NCBI GenBank assembly: GCA_963735045.1
Contig: CAVTIZ010000003.1
Location: 124,001 to 188,000, forward strand
Reading direction: 5' to 3'
Origin: Salsipaludibacter sp963735045
Lineage (GTDB): Bacteria; Actinomycetota; Nitriliruptoria; Nitriliruptorales; Nitriliruptoraceae
Length of the DNA stretch: 64,000 nucleotides
Under the pieces are notes generated by a model, which was not told the origin of the DNA, did not search any database, and saw only the letters and a list, made by a program, of their open reading frames with translations. Below are positions 1 to 7,138 of this stretch, piece after piece. Every line of letters starts with the position of its first letter. Within the stretch, counting starts at the first letter, position 1. Made by a program: the position numbers and the translations under genes.

Positions 1-398
1 TGGACGGCAGCGACGGCCACCGCGACCACGCCAGGGTTCGCGACGCCACGCTGGCCGCGTCCGCGGCCACGTCGTGGTCGCCGTCGCGCGTGTACCTGCA
101 CTGCCTGCCGCGTCGGCTGATGCGGCGCTGGGAGGCCGAGCTGCGACGTCGCAATCCCGACGCGGCCCACCTCGGTGTCGGTGAGCTCGGGACCCCCGAC
201 GACCAGGTCACGACGCTGCTGGACACCAGCGACCTGCTCGACCTCCGGGAGCGGGCCATGGCCGCGCATGCCTCCCAGACCCCTCCCTACGACGTGATGC
301 CGCCGGACCTGCGTCGCGACTTCCTGGCAACCGACGCACTGCGGCGCGTGCATCCCCCGTGGCCGGACGACGCGACCGTCGAGCGTCGGTTGTTCTGA
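1..398 (+). CDS. PIG-L family deacetylase, C-terminal part
   Basis: The frame is already open at base 3 and ends with TGA at 398, so only the last ~131 codons of the gene lie in the window. The first visible residues contain DGHRDH followed by a helix with DATLAAS. This matches the second metal/substrate motif (HPDH-like) of PIG-L/LmbE deacetylases such as MshB and Mca, which remove acetyl groups from GlcNAc-linked substrates with zinc. The tail keeps the pattern of the family, including a conserved-looking PPYDVMP segment. The N-terminal AHPDD zinc motif would lie before the window. An MshB-like role in mycothiol synthesis would fit the Rv2466c-like gene at 24069, but that is inference; the exact substrate cannot be told from this fragment. 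Confidence 0.75.
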   Translation, partial: DGSDGHRDHARVRDATLAASAATSWSPSRVYLHCLPRRLMRRWEAELRRRNPDAAHLGVGELGTPDDQVTTLLDTSDLLDLRERAMAAHASQTPPYDVMPPDLRRDFLATDALRRVHPPWPDDATVERRLF

Positions 399-494
399 CC
401 GACCGAGTCCGGTTCCGGCGTCATGGCGTCCCGAGGACCAGCGGTGCCTGTGGGACGCGTCGTGCCCGGGGTGCCCGCCCCCCGTTGCGCGACC

Positions 495-542
495 CGCTAC
501 CAAGTGTTACTTTGTACCAGTAGTCAGTGATGCTTGGTAGCG
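495..542. promoter_or_regulatory. 10-bp inverted repeat upstream of padR, likely operator
   Basis: CGCTACCAAG at 495-504 is perfectly repeated in inverse orientation (CTTGGTAGCG) at 533-542, with 28 bp between. The spacer is AT-richer than its surroundings and includes TTACTTTGTACC and AGTCAGTGATG, where a promoter could lie. The element sits 84 bp before the padR start. PadR-family repressors usually bind dyads in their own promoter, so autoregulation is the natural reading. This is inferred from position and symmetry only. Confidence 0.6.
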
Positions 543-626
543 GATGGCAGGTTCTCGTCAGCCGAGGTCGCTGGCGCCAGGGGTTCCTGGCAGCGGTGAC
601 GTCGACCCAGCTCGGAGGAGTGGTCC

Positions 627-986
627 GTGGGCAGGCAGATGACCGAGATGCTCAAGGGCACGTTGGAGGGCATCGTGCTCGCGATCCTGTCCGGCCAGCC
701 CGCGTACGGCTACGAGATCACGGCATCGCTGCGCGACAGGGGCTTCGCCGACATCGCCGAGGGAACCGTCTACGCGCTGCTCATCAGGATCGAGAAGCGT
801 GGGCTGGTCGACGTGGAGAAGGTCCCGTCCGAGAAGGGGCCGCCGCGCAAGGTGTACTCCGTCAACGACCTGGGCCGCAGCCACCTCGACGAGTTCTGGA
901 GGAACTGGAGCTTCCTCACCCGACGACTCGACCAGCTCCACGACGAAGGGAGACAGCCATGGCCAGCACGTGGATCGAGCGAGTGA
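627..986 (+). CDS. PadR family transcriptional regulator
   Basis: This 119-residue protein has the PadR winged-helix fold: residues ~8-75 include MLKGTLEGIVLAIL, AYGYEI, and the wing with EGTVYALLIRIEKRGLV. The C-terminal helix needed for dimer formation is short, as in the PadR-s1 class. The GTG start at 627 is chosen because GGAGGAG lies at 614-620 with good spacing; an ATG at 639 is an alternative. The 3' end overlaps the DUF1048 gene by 28 bp, and the ABC exporter genes follow directly, so it probably represses this four-gene operon and is released by a compound the pump exports. The dyad at 495-542 is the likely binding site. Confidence 0.92.
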   Translation: MGRQMTEMLKGTLEGIVLAILSGQPAYGYEITASLRDRGFADIAEGTVYALLIRIEKRGLVDVEKVPSEKGPPRKVYSVNDLGRSHLDEFWRNWSFLTRRLDQLHDEGRQPWPARGSSE

Positions 987-1324
987 CCGGATCGATCGAG
1001 CACAAGCGGCACTACCGGCAGTACCGGGCGCGCAAGCAGGGGCTCCCCGCGAACTACCGCGCATCAGTCGACGCCCTGGAGCGGTACCTGCTGTACTTCG
1101 GGGCGATCGCGCAGGGCGATGTCCTCGTGTCGATGCTCGACGACCTCCTCGACCTCTTCGAGCAGGCCGCGGCGAACGCGACCCCGATCCGGGCGATCGT
1201 CGGGGACGACCCGGTGGCGTTCGCGGAGGACTTCCTCCACAACTACGCGGACGGCCAGTGGATCAACAAGGAGCGCGACCGGCTGGTGCAGGCCATCGAT
1301 CGCGCCGAGAGGGACTCGGCGTGA
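959..1324 (+). CDS. DUF1048 family protein
   Basis: A 121-residue, mostly helical protein of the DUF1048 family, which is found beside PadR regulators and ABC-2 exporters in Gram-positive bacteria. The start ATG at 959 lies inside the end of padR, preceded by GAAGGGAG at ~946-953. Visible family features are the basic N-terminal helix (HKRHYRQYRARKQGLP) and the acidic second half (DDLLDLFEQAAANATP, FAEDFLHNY). It has no signal peptide or membrane segment, so it is cytosolic. The role is unknown; its constant linkage to PadR suggests a helper in regulation or assembly of the pump. Its stop overlaps the next start as GTGA. Confidence 0.85.
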   Translation: MASTWIERVTGSIEHKRHYRQYRARKQGLPANYRASVDALERYLLYFGAIAQGDVLVSMLDDLLDLFEQAAANATPIRAIVGDDPVAFAEDFLHNYADGQWINKERDRLVQAIDRAERDSA

Positions 1325-2220
1325 CGGCCGGGACACCGGTCCGGGAGACGCCCGGGCAGGCCCGGGCGCCGGCGATCCGGGTCCGGGGCCTGGAGAAGTC
1401 CTACGGGGACGTGGAGGTGCTGCGCGGGGTGGACTTCGACGTGGCCCGGGGCAGCATCTTCGCCCTGCTCGGCTCGAACGGCGCGGGCAAGACCACGGTC
1501 GTGAACATCCTGGCCACGTTGCGGACAGCCGATGCGGGCACGGCCAGCGTCTGCAGCCTGGACGTCGCCGCCCGCGCCGGCGACGTCCGCGAGTCGATCA
1601 GCCTCACCGGACAGTTCGCCGCCGTCGACGACGTCCTCACCGGGCGGGAGAACCTGGTCCTGGTTGCCCGGCTGCGCCACCTCGAGGATCCGGGCGGGAT
1701 CGCCGACGTCCTGCTGGGCCGCTTCGGGTTGGTCGACGCGGCTGCACGCAGGGTGTCGACGTACTCGGGTGGCATGCGCCGCCGCCTCGACATCGCGATG
1801 GGCCTGATCGGGACGCCACCGGTCATCTTCCTCGACGAACCGACGACCGGGCTCGACCCCCAGGCGCGCGTCGAGGTGTGGCAGGCGGTCCGCGAACTCG
1901 CCGAGCAGGGCACCACCGTGCTGCTCACCACGCAGTACCTGGACGAGGCCGAACACCTCGCCGACCGGATCGCGATCCTCCACCGGGGTCGGATCGTCGT
2001 CAACGGCACGTTCGCCGAACTCCAGCGACTGCTCCCGCCCGCGACGGTCGAACTCGTCGAGAAGCAGCCGAGCCTCGACGACGTCTTCCTCGCCGTCGTC
2101 GGCGACGACGGCACGGCCGGAGAGGCCACCGACGGCAGCCTCGACACCGACGGCAGCCTCGACACCGACGGCAGCCTCGACGCCGACGGCAGCCTCGACA
2201 CCGACGGGGGACCACGATGA
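1321..2220 (+). CDS. DrrA-type ABC transporter ATP-binding protein
   Basis: The protein (299 aa from the GTG at 1321) is an ABC-2 exporter ATPase. It shows Walker A GSNGAGKTT at residues 51-59, the signature YSGGM at ~148-152, Walker B VIFLDEP at ~168-174 and the H-loop region as TTQYLDEAEHLADR. The Q in TTQ is typical of the daunorubicin-resistance (DrrA) class. It should power the permease encoded next (start overlaps this stop as ATGA). The C-terminal extension after residue ~270 is odd: it is built from four repeats of DGSLDT/DGSLDA and is very acidic. Export of a drug or lipid is the likely job; the substrate is not visible. Confidence 0.93.
   Translation: MTAGTPVRETPGQARAPAIRVRGLEKSYGDVEVLRGVDFDVARGSIFALLGSNGAGKTTVVNILATLRTADAGTASVCSLDVAARAGDVRESISLTGQFAAVDDVLTGRENLVLVARLRHLEDPGGIADVLLGRFGLVDAAARRVSTYSGGMRRRLDIAMGLIGTPPVIFLDEPTTGLDPQARVEVWQAVRELAEQGTTVLLTTQYLDEAEHLADRIAILHRGRIVVNGTFAELQRLLPPATVELVEKQPSLDDVFLAVVGDDGTAGEATDGSLDTDGSLDTDGSLDADGSLDTDGGPR
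2131..2202 (+). repeat. Four 18-bp tandem repeats in ABC ATPase tail
   Basis: Four head-to-tail copies of an 18-base unit (gacggcagcctcgacacc) at 2131-2148, 2149-2166, 2167-2184 and 2185-2202 encode (DGSLD[T/A]DG) steps. Copies are identical except one base (T to A codon change in unit 3), which points to recent slippage or unequal exchange. Unit length is a multiple of three, so copy changes keep the frame. Confidence 0.9.
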
Positions 2221-3005
2221 CCTCCCACGTCATCGGTGACACCGCCGTCCTCACCGGACGCTCCCTGCGTCATGTCAGCCGCAGCCTCGACACCATCGTC
2301 ACGACCGCGATCATGCCGATCACCATGCTGGTGCTGTTCGTCTACGTCTTCGGCGGCGCGATCGATGCCGGGTCGGACTCCTACGTCGACTACCTGGTGC
2401 CCGGCATCCTGCCGATCACCATCGCGACGGGCGTCTCCTACACCGCCTTCCGGCTCTTCCTCGATGTGGAGAGCGGCATCGTCGCACGGTTCCAGTCCAT
2501 GCCCATCGCGCGGTCGTCGGTGCTGTGGGCACACGTGCTGACCTCGCTGGTCGCCAACCTCGTCTCGGTCGTGGTGGTCGTGGGCGTCGCCGTCCTCATG
2601 GGCTTCCGGTCGGGCGCGGGCGTGCTGGCGTGGCTGGCGGTCGCCGGCATCCTGGTCCTGTTCACCCTCGCGTTGACGTGGATCGCCGTGATCGCCGGGC
2701 TGTCCGCGACGACCGTGGACGGGGCGAGCGCGTTCTCCTACCCGCTCATCCTCATGCCGTTCCTGAGCTCGGCCTTCGTCCCCACCGACACCATGCCCGG
2801 ACCCGTGCGTGCCGTCGCCGAGCACCAGCCGGTGACGGCCATCGTCGACACGATCCGCGACCTGTTCACCGAGCAGCCGGTCGGCAACGGTGTCTGGATC
2901 GCCCTTGCCTGGTGCGTGGGCATCCTCGTCGTGGCACGCCTCGTCGCCATGGCCACCTACCGCCGCAGGATCTCGTCGGGAGCCGTCGGCGCCCGGGTCG
3001 GGTAG
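2217..3005 (+). CDS. DrrB-type ABC-2 permease
   Basis: This 262-residue integral membrane protein is the permease partner of the preceding ATPase. Six hydrophobic segments are visible, starting near TIMPITMLVLFVYVFGGAI and including VSVVVVVGVAVLMGF, VLFTLALTWIAVIAGL and the C-terminal LAWCVGILVVARLVAM. The periplasmic re-entrant motif SSAFVPTDTMPGPVRA followed by HQPVT is typical of DrrB/ABC2 proteins. The ATG at 2217 overlaps the ATPase stop by 4 bp, so the two are translationally coupled. It closes the PadR-DUF1048-ABC operon; 231 bp without an obvious gene follow. Confidence 0.92.
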   Translation: MTSHVIGDTAVLTGRSLRHVSRSLDTIVTTAIMPITMLVLFVYVFGGAIDAGSDSYVDYLVPGILPITIATGVSYTAFRLFLDVESGIVARFQSMPIARSSVLWAHVLTSLVANLVSVVVVVGVAVLMGFRSGAGVLAWLAVAGILVLFTLALTWIAVIAGLSATTVDGASAFSYPLILMPFLSSAFVPTDTMPGPVRAVAEHQPVTAIVDTIRDLFTEQPVGNGVWIALAWCVGILVVARLVAMATYRRRISSGAVGARVG

Positions 3006-3222
3006 GGATTCACCGATGGTTCGAGCCGGCGAGGGGCCACTGGCTCGAGTGGCTGGACCGACGGGGTCGGTTCCACCGGTCGACTCCGAGCCGTCGCCCG
3101 ACGGTGCGTGCCGGCCGGGATGCGCCAGGCCGTCATCGCACCCGCGCGTGCCGTCGAGGGCCGACCGGCAGTACCGGGAACTCGTCGGCCACGCGTCCGG
3201 GTACCCCGGTCCGGCGGGCGGC

Positions 3223-3228
3223 TAGGAT
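3223..3228 (+). promoter_or_regulatory. -10 box for a leaderless transcript
   Basis: TAGGAT sits 8 nt before the ATG at 3237 and no ribosome-binding site is present. This spacing places the transcription start at or next to the start codon, as in leaderless actinobacterial mRNAs. No clear -35 element is visible. Confidence 0.5.
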
Positions 3229-3236
3229 CCCGAGCC

Positions 3237-3947
3237 ATGGACATGCTGATGGGCGCACAGATCGCCGAGGCCGGGCTGGCCGACTGGCGCAAGCTGGCCC
3301 AGGGGCTGCATGCGCGCTACGTGGTCGACGACTTCGCCACCGCCGCACGGTTCGTCGCCGCGGTGGGTGAGGCAGGCGACGAGCTCGGACACCACCCGAG
3401 CGTGGTGTCGATCGGCACGGGCTACATCGACGTGAAGCTGGTCAGTGACGACGCGGTCCACCGCGACGACGAGGGCACCGAAATCGTCCTGCAGTGGGTG
3501 ACCCAGCAGGACGTCGACCTCGCACGACGGATCACCGAGATCGCTGCCGACCACCACGTCGACGCCGACCCGGCCTCGGTCAGCATGATCGAGCTCGGCC
3601 TCGACACCGCGCACTCCGCGACCATCGCCCCGGTGTGGGCCGCGCTGCTGACCGGGGACGCCGAGGCCCAGGGCCACGGGTCCCCCAGCGACGAGATCCG
3701 GGACGCCCTGGGACGGGTGCCGAACCTGTGGTTCGGGGACGCCGACGAGCACGAGACCCCGCGTCAGCGCGTCCACGTCGAGGTCTACGTGGCTCCCGAG
3801 GTCGCCGAGCAGCGGATCGCTGCCGCGCTCGCCGCGGGTGGGACGGTCGTCGACGACAGCGACGCGCCGGCGCTCACGGTGATCGCCGACCAGGACGGCA
3901 ACCGGGGCGTGCTGTGCGTCGACACGTCCGCCGCGGCCGAGGACTGA
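3237..3947 (+). CDS. Pterin-4a-carbinolamine dehydratase / VOC fusion
   Basis: The first ~100 residues resemble 4a-hydroxytetrahydrobiopterin dehydratase (PCD/DCoH): LADWRKLAQGLHARY, FATAARFVAAVGEAGDELGHHPSV and a late D-rich strand region, including the HHP signature of the active site. The second half (~120-236) looks like a glyoxalase-like VOC domain, with PVWAALLTG, NLWFGDADE and a strand ending in DQDGNRGVLCVD. Such fusions occur in actinobacteria, where the pterin role is uncertain; the VOC half might bind metal or a small ligand. The ATG at 3237 follows a TAGGAT box by 8 nt and no Shine-Dalgarno site, so it is probably leaderless. A GNAT gene starts 5 bp downstream. Confidence 0.8.
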   Translation: MDMLMGAQIAEAGLADWRKLAQGLHARYVVDDFATAARFVAAVGEAGDELGHHPSVVSIGTGYIDVKLVSDDAVHRDDEGTEIVLQWVTQQDVDLARRITEIAADHHVDADPASVSMIELGLDTAHSATIAPVWAALLTGDAEAQGHGSPSDEIRDALGRVPNLWFGDADEHETPRQRVHVEVYVAPEVAEQRIAAALAAGGTVVDDSDAPALTVIADQDGNRGVLCVDTSAAAED

Positions 3948-3952
3948 ACCGC

Positions 3953-4570
3953 ATGCCTGGGGTGGCGTCCGTGGACAGTCCTCCCTACACCGTCAAGCCA
4001 CTCGACGAGTCGACGTGGCCGTCCTTCGCCGCCCTCGTGGAGGCCAATGGCGGCATCTTCGGCGGGTGCTGGTGCATGGGCTTCCACGCCACGGACGCCG
4101 GGACGCCCCCGGCCGACGACAACCGCGAACGCAAGCACGAACTGGTCCGCACCGGCGCCGCGCACGCCGCGCTGGTCTTCGACGGCGACGACTGCGTGGG
4201 GTGGGCACAGTTCGGCCCCCCGGCCGAGGTGCCACGGATCAAGAACCGGGCCGTCTACGAGCGCACCCGGACCGCCGCGCCGGACTGGCGGATCGCGTGC
4301 TGCTACGTGGGCAAGGGCCACCGGCGGGCCGGGGTGTCCACCGCGGCGATCGCCGGCGCCCTCGACCTCATCGCCGGGCTCGGTGGCGGCACGGTCGAGG
4401 GCTACCCCGAGTCCGCCGAGGCGGTGTCGGCCGGCTTCCTGTTCCACGGCGCGGCCTCGTCCTACGAACGCCTGGGGTTCGTGCGCGACCGGGCGATCGG
4501 CAAGCACCGGTGGGTGGTGGTCAGGACGGTCGACGCGACGACGGCCCTCGCCCCCGGCGGCGAGGCCTGA
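3953..4570 (+). CDS. GNAT family N-acetyltransferase
   Basis: The 205-residue protein has a GNAT-like layout. An N-terminal GGCWCMGFH-like segment is followed by the core strand ALVFDGDDCVGWAQFG and then CCYVGKGHRRAGVSTAAIAGAL, a degenerate acetyl-CoA pyrophosphate-binding motif (normally Q/RxxGxG/A). The end has SSYERLGFVRDRAIGKHRWVVVR, the usual final strands. The substrate is unknown. It starts only 5 bp after the pterin/VOC gene and is probably cotranscribed. A later GTG at 3969 is another possible start. It faces the sulfur cluster tail to tail. Confidence 0.78.
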   Translation: MPGVASVDSPPYTVKPLDESTWPSFAALVEANGGIFGGCWCMGFHATDAGTPPADDNRERKHELVRTGAAHAALVFDGDDCVGWAQFGPPAEVPRIKNRAVYERTRTAAPDWRIACCYVGKGHRRAGVSTAAIAGALDLIAGLGGGTVEGYPESAEAVSAGFLFHGAASSYERLGFVRDRAIGKHRWVVVRTVDATTALAPGGEA

Positions 4571-4643
4571 CGGGGTCGTTGCCAGGCTCGGCGGGCCGGG
4601 CCAACCACCACGTGGCGCCGGGAACTCGCGAGACTCGCGGACG

Positions 4644-5261
4644 TCAGATGAACACGATCTGGGCGCCCGCGGCCAGTTCGACGAAGTCGGCTGCGGTGAT
4701 GACGCCCTCCACGGCCGGGTGCAGGTCGGCCTCGATCATCCTGGCCATGTCGTAGCTGAGCTTGCAGGCGTACAGGTGCGCGCCCGATGCCGCCAGCAGG
4801 TCCAGGAACTCGGGGACCGGCGGCACGCCCAGCTTCTCCATCTCCTGCTTCATGTGCCTGGTGGCGTAGGAGGTCATGCCGGGCAGGTTGCCCAGCGACT
4901 GGGGAATCGACCGGTACTCCATGCCCGGCCGGACTCGTGCCAGGTCGGGCATGTGCATCGCGGTGTTGCCGGCCATCGTGAACTTGAGCTTGTCGTTGGT
5001 CTTCGTGTTGATCATGTCCAGGCCCCAGAAGGTGAAGAAGATGTCGACCTCGACACCCTCGGTCAGGGCGGCGTTGCCCACGATCAGGGCGGGATAGGCC
5101 ATGTCCAGGTTGCCCTTGGAGCAGATGAAGGCCATCTTGCGTGGTCCGGCGTGGGTCGCGGTGCCGGTCGCGGCCGTGGTCGTGCCGGGGGCCGCACCGT
5201 TGTCGGCGGGGGCAGGATCACCGAAGTCCGGCATGACGAAGCCGTCCGGGATGGCGGCCAT
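4644..5261 (-). CDS. DsrE/DsrF/DrsH-like sulfur carrier family protein
   Basis: The 205-residue protein belongs to the DrsE_2-type group of DsrE-like proteins. The core begins near residue 42 with MAFICSKGNLDMAYPALIVGN (split here only to describe it) and continues with DIFFTFWGLDMI and ACKLSYDM. It has two cysteines, Cys47 in the ICSKG turn and Cys166 in ACKLSYD; the latter matches the usual persulfide-carrying position. A Thr/Ala-rich 40-residue leader precedes the core. The ATG at 5261 is chosen because GAGGAG lies 7 nt before it. The gene follows a TusE/DsrC-like gene and an SQR-like gene on the same strand, which supports a role in moving sulfane sulfur from sulfide oxidation. No transmembrane helix is evident. 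Confidence 0.85.
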   Translation of the reverse strand: MAAIPDGFVMPDFGDPAPADNGAAPGTTTAATGTATHAGPRKMAFICSKGNLDMAYPALIVGNAALTEGVEVDIFFTFWGLDMINTKTNDKLKFTMAGNTAMHMPDLARVRPGMEYRSIPQSLGNLPGMTSYATRHMKQEMEKLGVPPVPEFLDLLAASGAHLYACKLSYDMARMIEADLHPAVEGVITAADFVELAAGAQIVFI

Positions 5262-5287
5262 GGTGTCTCTCCTCGTGGTGGTGTCCA

Positions 5288-5602
5288 TCAGACGCATCCC
5301 ACCGGCTTGGGCAGGCCAGCCAGCCAGGCCATCTTCTTGACGGGCTTGCCCGGGTACAGCCGGTACAGCTCCTTGATGTCGAAGCCTCCGCTCGCATGCA
5401 TCCGGCGCAGGGTCGGGGTGGAACCGTGCTCGGCGGCGTCCCTGCGCATGAACATCAGCGGCGCCATGTGGTCGTCGTCGAGTTCGACGTCGACCAGGTC
5501 GGCCAGGTCGCGGGCGAGTTCCGGGCTCCACTGGCTGGGATCGGTGAAGAAGCCCTCGTCGTCGACGGTGAAGGAGCGTCCGTTGAGCGTGTTGGTCGGC
5601 AT
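5288..5602 (-). CDS. TusE/DsrC/DsvC family sulfur relay protein
   Basis: This 104-residue protein matches the DsrC/TusE fold in length and pattern: GFFTDPSQWSPELARDLAD at the start, DDDHMAPLMFMRRDAAEHG in the middle, and LYRLYPGKPVKKMAWLAGL before the conserved tail KPVGCV. Cys103 is the penultimate residue, the place of the redox cysteine of DsrC. The second cysteine about ten residues earlier, which defines true dissimilatory DsrC, is absent, so it is closer to TusE in that respect. It lies 11 bp from the SQR-like gene and 26 bp from the DsrE-like gene, so all three form one operon. Likely role: accept a persulfide from a DsrE-like carrier. Confidence 0.87.
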   Translation of the reverse strand: MPTNTLNGRSFTVDDEGFFTDPSQWSPELARDLADLVDVELDDDHMAPLMFMRRDAAEHGSTPTLRRMHASGGFDIKELYRLYPGKPVKKMAWLAGLPKPVGCV

Positions 5603-5613
5603 CGGCAGGCCTC

Positions 5614-6843
5614 TCAGACGTCGTTCTTGCCGGTCATGGACATCTTCGCCGGCACGGGCAGGCGCTTGCCCGGCAGCAGCACGCGCCAGTAGATCTGCTC
5701 GAAGGCGAGCTTCCCGAGGTGGTTGATGCGGGTCGGCTTGAGCAGGCGCATCGGTCCGATCCCGGGCGCCGGGAAGGTCCCGGTCAGCGGCTGGGTGTCG
5801 TAGTTGAAGTCCAGCAGCAGGGCCTGGTTGCGCCCCGACTCGACGAAGCAGTTCGCATGCCCGTCGAAGGACCCCGTCATCGGTTGGTCCGCCACGGCAG
5901 ACAGGAAGTTGTCGACGAAGATCTCCAGGGCGAAGTGCGCCACCGAGCCGGCCTTGGACGTCGGGATGTCACTGGCGTCGCCGAGCACGAAGATGCGTTC
6001 GTGGTCCACCGACTGCAGGGTGTGCTTGTCGACCGGCACGAAGCCGAGGTCGTCACCGAGTCCGGAGTCCATGACGAACTGTGCGCCGGTGTGGGGCGGA
6101 ATGCTGACCAGCAGGTCGAAGGGAAGTTCCCGGCCGTCGTAGGACACCAGGTGCTGGGTGTCGTTGTCGATGTGTTCGACCACGAAGTCCGCGGCCAGCC
6201 GGATGCTGCGGTCCTCGAGCAGGTCACCCAGGGTCTCGGACGCGACCGGCTTGGTGAAGGCCCCGTCCAGCGGCGTCACGTAGGTGATGTCGACGTCGTG
6301 GCGCAGGCCGGCCTTGCGGAACCGGTCCTCCACCAGGAAGGTGAACTCCAGGGGGGCGACCGGGCACTTGATGGGCTGGTCGGCGACGTGCACCAGGATG
6401 CGGCCCTCGTCCAGGTCCTCCAGGGCGTCGCGCAGGGCGATCGATCCCTCGAGGGTGTAGAACTCGTGGACCTTGCGTCGCCACAACTCGCCGTCGGCCA
6501 TGCCGGGCACCAGGTCCGGCCGTGGTCGGGAGCCGCTGGCGATGATGAGCCAGTCGTAGTCGAGGCGTCGTCCGTCGGCCAACTCCACCCAGTCCTCGTC
6601 GGGATGCACCTCGGCGATGTCGCGCCGGACGAAGTCGACTCCCTCCGGCAGGAACGAGTCGCGTTCCTTGACCACCCGACCCACGGGCATCCCGAAGGGC
6701 ACGAACAGGTATCCCGGCTGGTAGTGGTGCTCGTTGTCGCGGTCGACGATCGTGATGGACCAGTCGTCGCCCAGCTTCGTGCGCAACAGGTTGGCGGCCA
6801 TGGTCCCGGCCGTGCCTGCCCCGAGGATCAGCAATGTGTTCAT
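5614..6843 (-). CDS. sqr: Sulfide:quinone oxidoreductase-like flavoprotein
   Basis: The 409-residue protein is a two-dinucleotide-binding-domain flavoprotein. It begins with ILGAGTAGTMAA (FAD) and has ASGSRPRPD and IFVLGDASDIPTSKAGSVAH, the second FAD motif. Cys160 in IKCPVAPLEF and Cys332 in HANCFVESG match the two redox cysteines that hold the polysulfide in SQR; a third cysteine near 128 is missing, as in some SQR types. The C-terminal stretch with INHLGKLAFEQIYWRVLLPG is the amphipathic membrane anchor region of this family. It should oxidise sulfide and reduce quinone at the membrane. As first gene of the operon it feeds the DsrC-like and DsrE-like carriers. NADH dehydrogenase II is less likely because of the paired cysteines. 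Confidence 0.85.
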   Translation of the reverse strand: MNTLLILGAGTAGTMAANLLRTKLGDDWSITIVDRDNEHHYQPGYLFVPFGMPVGRVVKERDSFLPEGVDFVRRDIAEVHPDEDWVELADGRRLDYDWLIIASGSRPRPDLVPGMADGELWRRKVHEFYTLEGSIALRDALEDLDEGRILVHVADQPIKCPVAPLEFTFLVEDRFRKAGLRHDVDITYVTPLDGAFTKPVASETLGDLLEDRSIRLAADFVVEHIDNDTQHLVSYDGRELPFDLLVSIPPHTGAQFVMDSGLGDDLGFVPVDKHTLQSVDHERIFVLGDASDIPTSKAGSVAHFALEIFVDNFLSAVADQPMTGSFDGHANCFVESGRNQALLLDFNYDTQPLTGTFPAPGIGPMRLLKPTRINHLGKLAFEQIYWRVLLPGKRLPVPAKMSMTGKNDV

Positions 6844-7138
6844 GGACGACACGGTAGGTACGGGGCTGCTGGGTCCGACCGGAGACAGGCTCGGATCCCC
6901 CCGGCCAGAGGTCCCGACAGCGACGGGACCCCCCCGCCCCCCGGGAGCCGGGCACGGCCCGCTCGGGTCCTCCCCGAACAGTGCCGGTCGGCACGTGCCC
7001 GGCCGCGGGCGTGGCGCCACCGTCGAGGGAGACGGAACACCGTGCTCCCGGCGTCGCCATGGTCGTGGTCGGCATGGCCGGGATCGTGTCCCGCCCGATC
7101 GTCCCCGGGACGACGCAGCACGACGACAGGCGACGACC

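Noticed and set aside
5614..6843. Type II NADH dehydrogenase as an identity for the sqr-like gene
   Set aside because: Cys160 and Cys332 fall at SQR redox positions and the neighbours are sulfur carriers.
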